A stretch of DNA of 8,829 nt, taken from an uncultured Candidatus Planktophila sp. (lineage in GTDB: Bacteria > Actinomycetota > Actinomycetes > Nanopelagicales > Nanopelagicaceae). The notes beneath the pieces were generated by a model that had not been told where the DNA came from, did no database searches, and was given only the letters and a program-made list of their open reading frames with translations. The position numbers and the translations under genes are program-made. Where the stretch lies: contig CALJUA010000002.1 in assembly GCA_937975715.1 (NCBI GenBank), positions 1-8,829 on the forward strand, given 5' to 3'. This document shows positions 6,517-8,829 of this stretch, in pieces (position 1 is the first letter of the stretch; the number at the start of each line of letters is the position of its first letter).

Positions 6517-7218
6517 ATGTCACGCGCAGATATGAGCAAGGATCCAAAGGCGGTCGCCGCGATGTTTGATGGCGTCGCAAAGCGCTATGACCTGGTCAAC
6601 GACCTCTTGAGCCTTGGCCAGACCAAGCGCTGGCGCAAGAAGGTCACCAAGCTCATCGACCCACGCCCAGGGATGAAGATTCTCGATATGGCGGCAGGTC
6701 CAGGGGCGAGCTCAGAACCCCTCTTCAAGGCTGGCGCTGAAGTCACCTCAGCTGATTTCTCGCAGGGAATGCTCGATGCCGGTAAGAAGCAGCGCCCATA
6801 CCTGAATTTCCAGCTCGCCGATGCCCTCAACCTTCCTTTTGAGGGCAACGCATTTGATCTCTACACAATCTCCTTCGGCCTTCGAAATACACATAAGACC
6901 GAGTCTGCCCTCAAAGAGGCCCTTCGAGTAGTCCGTCCAGGCGGGCGCCTCGTCATTGTTGAGTTCTCGGCCCCTACCTGGCGTCCGTTTCGTACCATTT
7001 ATACCAATTACCTCATGAGCGCCCTGCCCTGGATCGCCAAGAAGACCGCCTCCAACCCAGAGGCCTATGTATACCTCGCCGAATCCATCAAGGCCTGGCC
7101 GGATCAGGCGGCGCTCGCTGCCATTATTGAGAAATCAGGGTGGTCTCAGGTCACTATCAAAAATCTGACCGGTGGAGTTGTCGCAGTTCACATGGCGGTA
7201 AAGCCCGAAGGGCTTTGA
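6517..7218 (+). CDS. menG: Demethylmenaquinone C-methyltransferase (MenG/UbiE family)
   Basis: SAM-dependent methyltransferase that carries out the last ring step, demethylmenaquinone to menaquinone. The 233-aa product shows the family N-terminus SRADMSKDPKAVAAMFDGVAKRYD (2-25), the UbiE signature YDLVNDLLSLGQTKRWR (24-40), SAM motif I ILDMAAGPGASS (55-66, with Pro where Thr is common), SFGLRNTHKTESALKE, and the second signature RVVRPGGRLVIVEFS. The start at 6517 matches actinobacterial MenG (T/S-R-A at the N-terminus); an in-frame TTG at 6499 and ATG at 6532 are less likely. Ten 60-nt lines counted by hand average about 58% G+C, against mostly 45-52% in nearby genes, with many GCC, CTC and ACC codons. 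The 3' end has been altered by a repeat, so the last residues (PEGL) are probably recent. No menaquinone reductase gene follows; nuoA comes next. Confidence 0.95.
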   Translation: MSRADMSKDPKAVAAMFDGVAKRYDLVNDLLSLGQTKRWRKKVTKLIDPRPGMKILDMAAGPGASSEPLFKAGAEVTSADFSQGMLDAGKKQRPYLNFQLADALNLPFEGNAFDLYTISFGLRNTHKTESALKEALRVVRPGGRLVIVEFSAPTWRPFRTIYTNYLMSALPWIAKKTASNPEAYVYLAESIKAWPDQAALAAIIEKSGWSQVTIKNLTGGVVAVHMAVKPEGL

Positions 7219-7242
7219 CGCAGTTCACATGGCGGTAAAGCC
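7182..7242 (+). repeat. Direct repeat at the 3' end of menG
   Basis: A 24-bp sequence beginning CGCAGTTCACATGG and ending GTAAAGCC occurs at 7182-7205 and again, identical, at 7219-7242, with 13 bp between. Allowing one mismatch, the repeat extends 4 bp further left. The first copy encodes the end of MenG (AVHMAVK). The second copy is shifted by 37 bp, out of frame, and runs into CCG TAG (7241-7246), which looks like the original end of the gene. Confidence 0.9.
7200..7216 (+). other. Perfect short hairpin over the menG stop codon
   Basis: AAAGCCC (7200-7206), GAA, GGGCTTT (7210-7216) form a 7-bp perfect stem with a 3-nt loop; the last T is also the first base of the menG TGA. Only three Ts follow the G-C part and these are in the stem, so it is a weak candidate for an intrinsic terminator. 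It may instead be a by-product of the event that made the neighbouring repeat. Confidence 0.5.
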
Positions 7243-7249
7243 GTAGCGA

Positions 7250-7286
7250 TTTCAACAACTGAAAGTACCGCCTAGACTTACCTTTC
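7250..7286 (+). promoter_or_regulatory. Likely leaderless promoter of the nuo operon
   Basis: A -10 box TAGACT lies at 7273-7278, with a weak -35 candidate TTTCAA at 7250-7255 exactly 17 bp upstream. Only 8 nt (7279-7286) lie between the -10 and the GTG of nuoA, and they contain no Shine-Dalgarno, so the mRNA probably starts at the GTG. Around the -35, TTTCA (7250-7254) and TGAAA (7260-7264) form a small inverted repeat that could be an operator half-site pair; this is weak. Confidence 0.55.
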
Positions 7287-7652
7287 GTGAGCGCTAATCC
7301 ATATCTGCCCATCATCATCCTCTTTGCGATTGGATTTGGCTTCGCCGCCTTCTCGGTCGGCATCGCAGCTATTACCGGTCCAGCTCGTTACAACCGCGCT
7401 AAGCAAGAGGCGTACGAGTGCGGAATCGAACCTTCACCACAAGCTCTCGAAGGCGGACGCTTTCCAGTGAAGTACTTTCTCACTGCAATGTTATTTATCG
7501 TCTTCGATATTGAAATCGTCTTCCTCTATCCATGGGCAGTTACATTCGACGCGCTCGGACTGTTCGGTCTCGTGGAGATGGGAATCTTTATCGCAACGGT
7601 CTTCGTTGCATATGCATACGTTTGGCGACGTGGCGGATTGGAATGGGACTAG
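7287..7652 (+). CDS. nuoA: NADH-quinone oxidoreductase subunit A (NuoA)
   Basis: Small membrane subunit of complex I, at the junction between the hydrophilic arm and the membrane arm near the quinone site. The 121-aa protein has three predicted membrane helices (about 7-29, 62-82 and 89-112). The loop after the first contains YECG (43-46, with the conserved Cys45) and GGRFPVKY; the second helix has the conserved acidic pair D74 and E76 (FDIEIVFLYPW). The length matches the family. The start is a GTG at 7287 without Shine-Dalgarno, 8 nt after a TAGACT -10 box. nuoB follows after 3 nt. It opens the nuo operon, the expected user of the menaquinone made by the upstream genes. Confidence 0.95.
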   Translation: MSANPYLPIIILFAIGFGFAAFSVGIAAITGPARYNRAKQEAYECGIEPSPQALEGGRFPVKYFLTAMLFIVFDIEIVFLYPWAVTFDALGLFGLVEMGIFIATVFVAYAYVWRRGGLEWD

Positions 7653-7655
7653 CCC

Positions 7656-8228
7656 ATGGGCCTAGAAGAAAAGTTACCTAGCGGAGTACTTCTCTCTACA
7701 GTTGAAGGTCTTGCAGGTTATATGCGCAAGAGCTCTGTTTGGCCAGCAACATTCGGCCTTGCATGCTGTGCGATTGAGATGATGGCGCTTGGTTCATCAC
7801 CAAAGCACGACATTTCTCGCTTCGGAATGGAACGTTTTAGTGCATCTCCTCGTCAAGCAGATTTGATGATCGTTGCAGGACGCGTTTCACAGAAGATGGC
7901 ACCTGTTCTTCGACAGATTTACGATCAAATGACAGCGCCAAAGTGGGTTATCTCCATGGGTGCATGTGCATCTTCAGGTGGAATGTTTAACAACTACGCG
8001 ATCGTGCAAGGTGTTGATCACGTTGTTCCAGTTGATATTTATCTTCCAGGTTGCCCACCACGCCCAGAGCAGTTGATGGATGCAATTATTAAATTGCATG
8101 AACAGATTTCAGATACCAAGCTCGGTGCAAACCGTGAAGCAGTCATAAAAGCAGTTGAAGAAGCTGCTTTAAAGGCTAAACCAACTATCCAGCTTGGCAA
8201 CCTCCCACACGAAGGGATGTTTGCGTAA
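7656..8228 (+). CDS. nuoB: NADH-quinone oxidoreductase subunit B (NuoB)
   Basis: Peripheral-arm subunit carrying the last iron-sulfur cluster, N2, which passes electrons to the quinone. The 190-aa protein has the four ligands Cys37 and Cys38 (FGLACCAIEMM), Cys104 (SMGACASSGG) and Cys133 (PGCPPRPE). GRVSQKMAPVLRQIYDQM is the conserved segment between them. The tandem Cys pair and the PGCPPRPE motif are typical of complex I rather than of hydrogenase small subunits. The ATG lies 3 nt after the nuoA stop without a strong Shine-Dalgarno, so coupling is likely. The C-terminus ends HEGMFA, which resembles the beginning of the next protein. The nuoC ATG follows the stop codon directly. Confidence 0.97.
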   Translation: MGLEEKLPSGVLLSTVEGLAGYMRKSSVWPATFGLACCAIEMMALGSSPKHDISRFGMERFSASPRQADLMIVAGRVSQKMAPVLRQIYDQMTAPKWVISMGACASSGGMFNNYAIVQGVDHVVPVDIYLPGCPPRPEQLMDAIIKLHEQISDTKLGANREAVIKAVEEAALKAKPTIQLGNLPHEGMFA

Positions 8229-8829
8229 ATGACTCAAGAAGGAATGTTCGGCGTTGCCGGAACTGGCGATACATCGGGATACGGTGGATTAGTTCGCACA
8301 GTTGCAAACCCAGGTTCAACAGAGCGACCATTTGGTGGCTACTTTGATCAGCTCGCAGATGATCTCGAGCGCGCATACCCAGATTTCGCAGATGCAATTA
8401 CAAAGGTCGTTGTTGATCGCGGTGAACTCACACTTCACATCAAGAAGCATCGCCTCGTTGAAGTTGCAAAGGTACTTCGCGACAAGTTGCTCTTTGAAAT
8501 GTGCATGGGTGTCTCTGGTGTTCACTACCCAGATCGCACAGGTTGCGAACTTGTTGCTGTCTATCCATTGCTTTCAATGACAAAGAACCAGCGCGTTCGT
8601 CTTGAAGTATGTACTTCAGAGACCGATCCACACATTCCTTCATTGGTTGAGGTGTACGGCGGAAACAACTGGCATGAACGCGAGACTTACGACATGTTCG
8701 GAATTATTTTTGATGGACACCCAGGACTTACTCGCATCTTGATGCCAGATGACTGGGATGGGCATCCACAACGTAAGGATTACCCACTCGGCGGAATTGC
8801 AGTGGAATACAAGGGTGCGACAACACCGG
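8229..8829 (+). CDS. nuoC: NADH-quinone oxidoreductase subunit C (NuoC), cut by window edge
   Basis: Complex I 30-kDa subunit of the peripheral arm, contacting NuoB and NuoD; it has no cofactor. Two hundred residues are visible from the ATG at 8229, which abuts the nuoB stop, and the frame is open to the window end. The N-terminus MTQEGMFGVAGTGDTSGYGG is the extension typical of actinobacterial NuoC. The family signature ERETYDMFG lies at 150-158, followed by GHPGLTRILMPDDWDGHPQRKDYPLGG. The visible end (VEYKGATTP) is where related proteins have only some ten to fifty residues left, so little is missing. It is a separate gene, not a NuoCD fusion as far as can be seen. Confidence 0.95.
   Translation, partial: MTQEGMFGVAGTGDTSGYGGLVRTVANPGSTERPFGGYFDQLADDLERAYPDFADAITKVVVDRGELTLHIKKHRLVEVAKVLRDKLLFEMCMGVSGVHYPDRTGCELVAVYPLLSMTKNQRVRLEVCTSETDPHIPSLVEVYGGNNWHERETYDMFGIIFDGHPGLTRILMPDDWDGHPQRKDYPLGGIAVEYKGATTP

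Noticed and set aside
6450..6539. Longer BioY starting at an ATG at 6539
   Set aside because: The 30 added residues are basic and unlike BioY, would overlap the menG start, and a strong Shine-Dalgarno marks the ATG at 6449.
7200..7216. Intrinsic terminator of menG
   Set aside because: The stem is only 7 bp and no T-run follows; the Ts belong to the stem. Recorded as a hairpin only.
8302..8643. Small open frames within and opposite nuoC
   Set aside because: The nuoC frame carries the full family signature across this stretch; the other frames are compositional by-products.

Overview
The window looks like a piece of chromosome from an actinobacterium (Actinomycetota) and holds most of a menaquinone (vitamin K2) biosynthesis cluster running into the start of a respiratory complex I (nuo) operon. 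The actinobacterial call rests on the short form of MenE, the form of MenC, the men-to-nuo gene order, the actinobacterial N-terminus of NuoC (GDTSGYGGLVR), and promoters with TAGACT/TAGGCT-type -10 boxes placed directly before SD-less starts. Hand-counted lines outside menG fall between 43 and 57% G+C, mostly near 50%, and genes are packed with 1-8 nt junctions. That suits a streamlined lineage such as the freshwater planktonic Actinobacteria, but the lineage is an inference.

Layout: (1) 1-1182, minus strand: menE then menA (cut by the left edge), with overlapping reading frames. (2) 1183-1224: a 42-bp divergent promoter region. (3) 1225-4630, plus strand: menB-menC-menD, joined by a 2-nt gap and a 1-nt overlap. 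(4) 4627-6449, minus strand: bioY then the isochorismate synthase gene menF, 8 nt apart; the menF and menD stop codons overlap tail to tail. (5) 6450-6516: a second divergent control region with a 25-bp imperfect palindrome. (6) 6517-7218, plus strand: menG, richer in G+C than its neighbours and ending in a partly duplicated 3' end. (7) 7287-8829, plus strand: nuoA-nuoB-nuoC (nuoC cut by the right edge), read from an apparently leaderless promoter. No stretch longer than 300 nt lacks a gene, and I found no RNA gene, insertion sequence or CRISPR array.

How the genes fit: MenF makes isochorismate from chorismate, MenD makes SEPHCHC, MenC makes o-succinylbenzoate, MenE activates it to the CoA ester, MenB closes the ring to DHNA-CoA, MenA prenylates DHNA and MenG methylates the product to menaquinone. 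MenH, the DHNA-CoA thioesterase and a menaquinone reductase are not in the window. Menaquinone is the electron acceptor of complex I, so the neighbouring nuo operon fits functionally. BioY, the biotin-binding subunit of an ECF transporter, is the one gene outside this theme.

I see no clearly new biological system. The points most worth checking are the palindrome between bioY and menG, the rebuilt 3' end and distinct base composition of menG, the series of SD-less starts behind -10 boxes, and the E. coli-like (bicarbonate-type) MenB.
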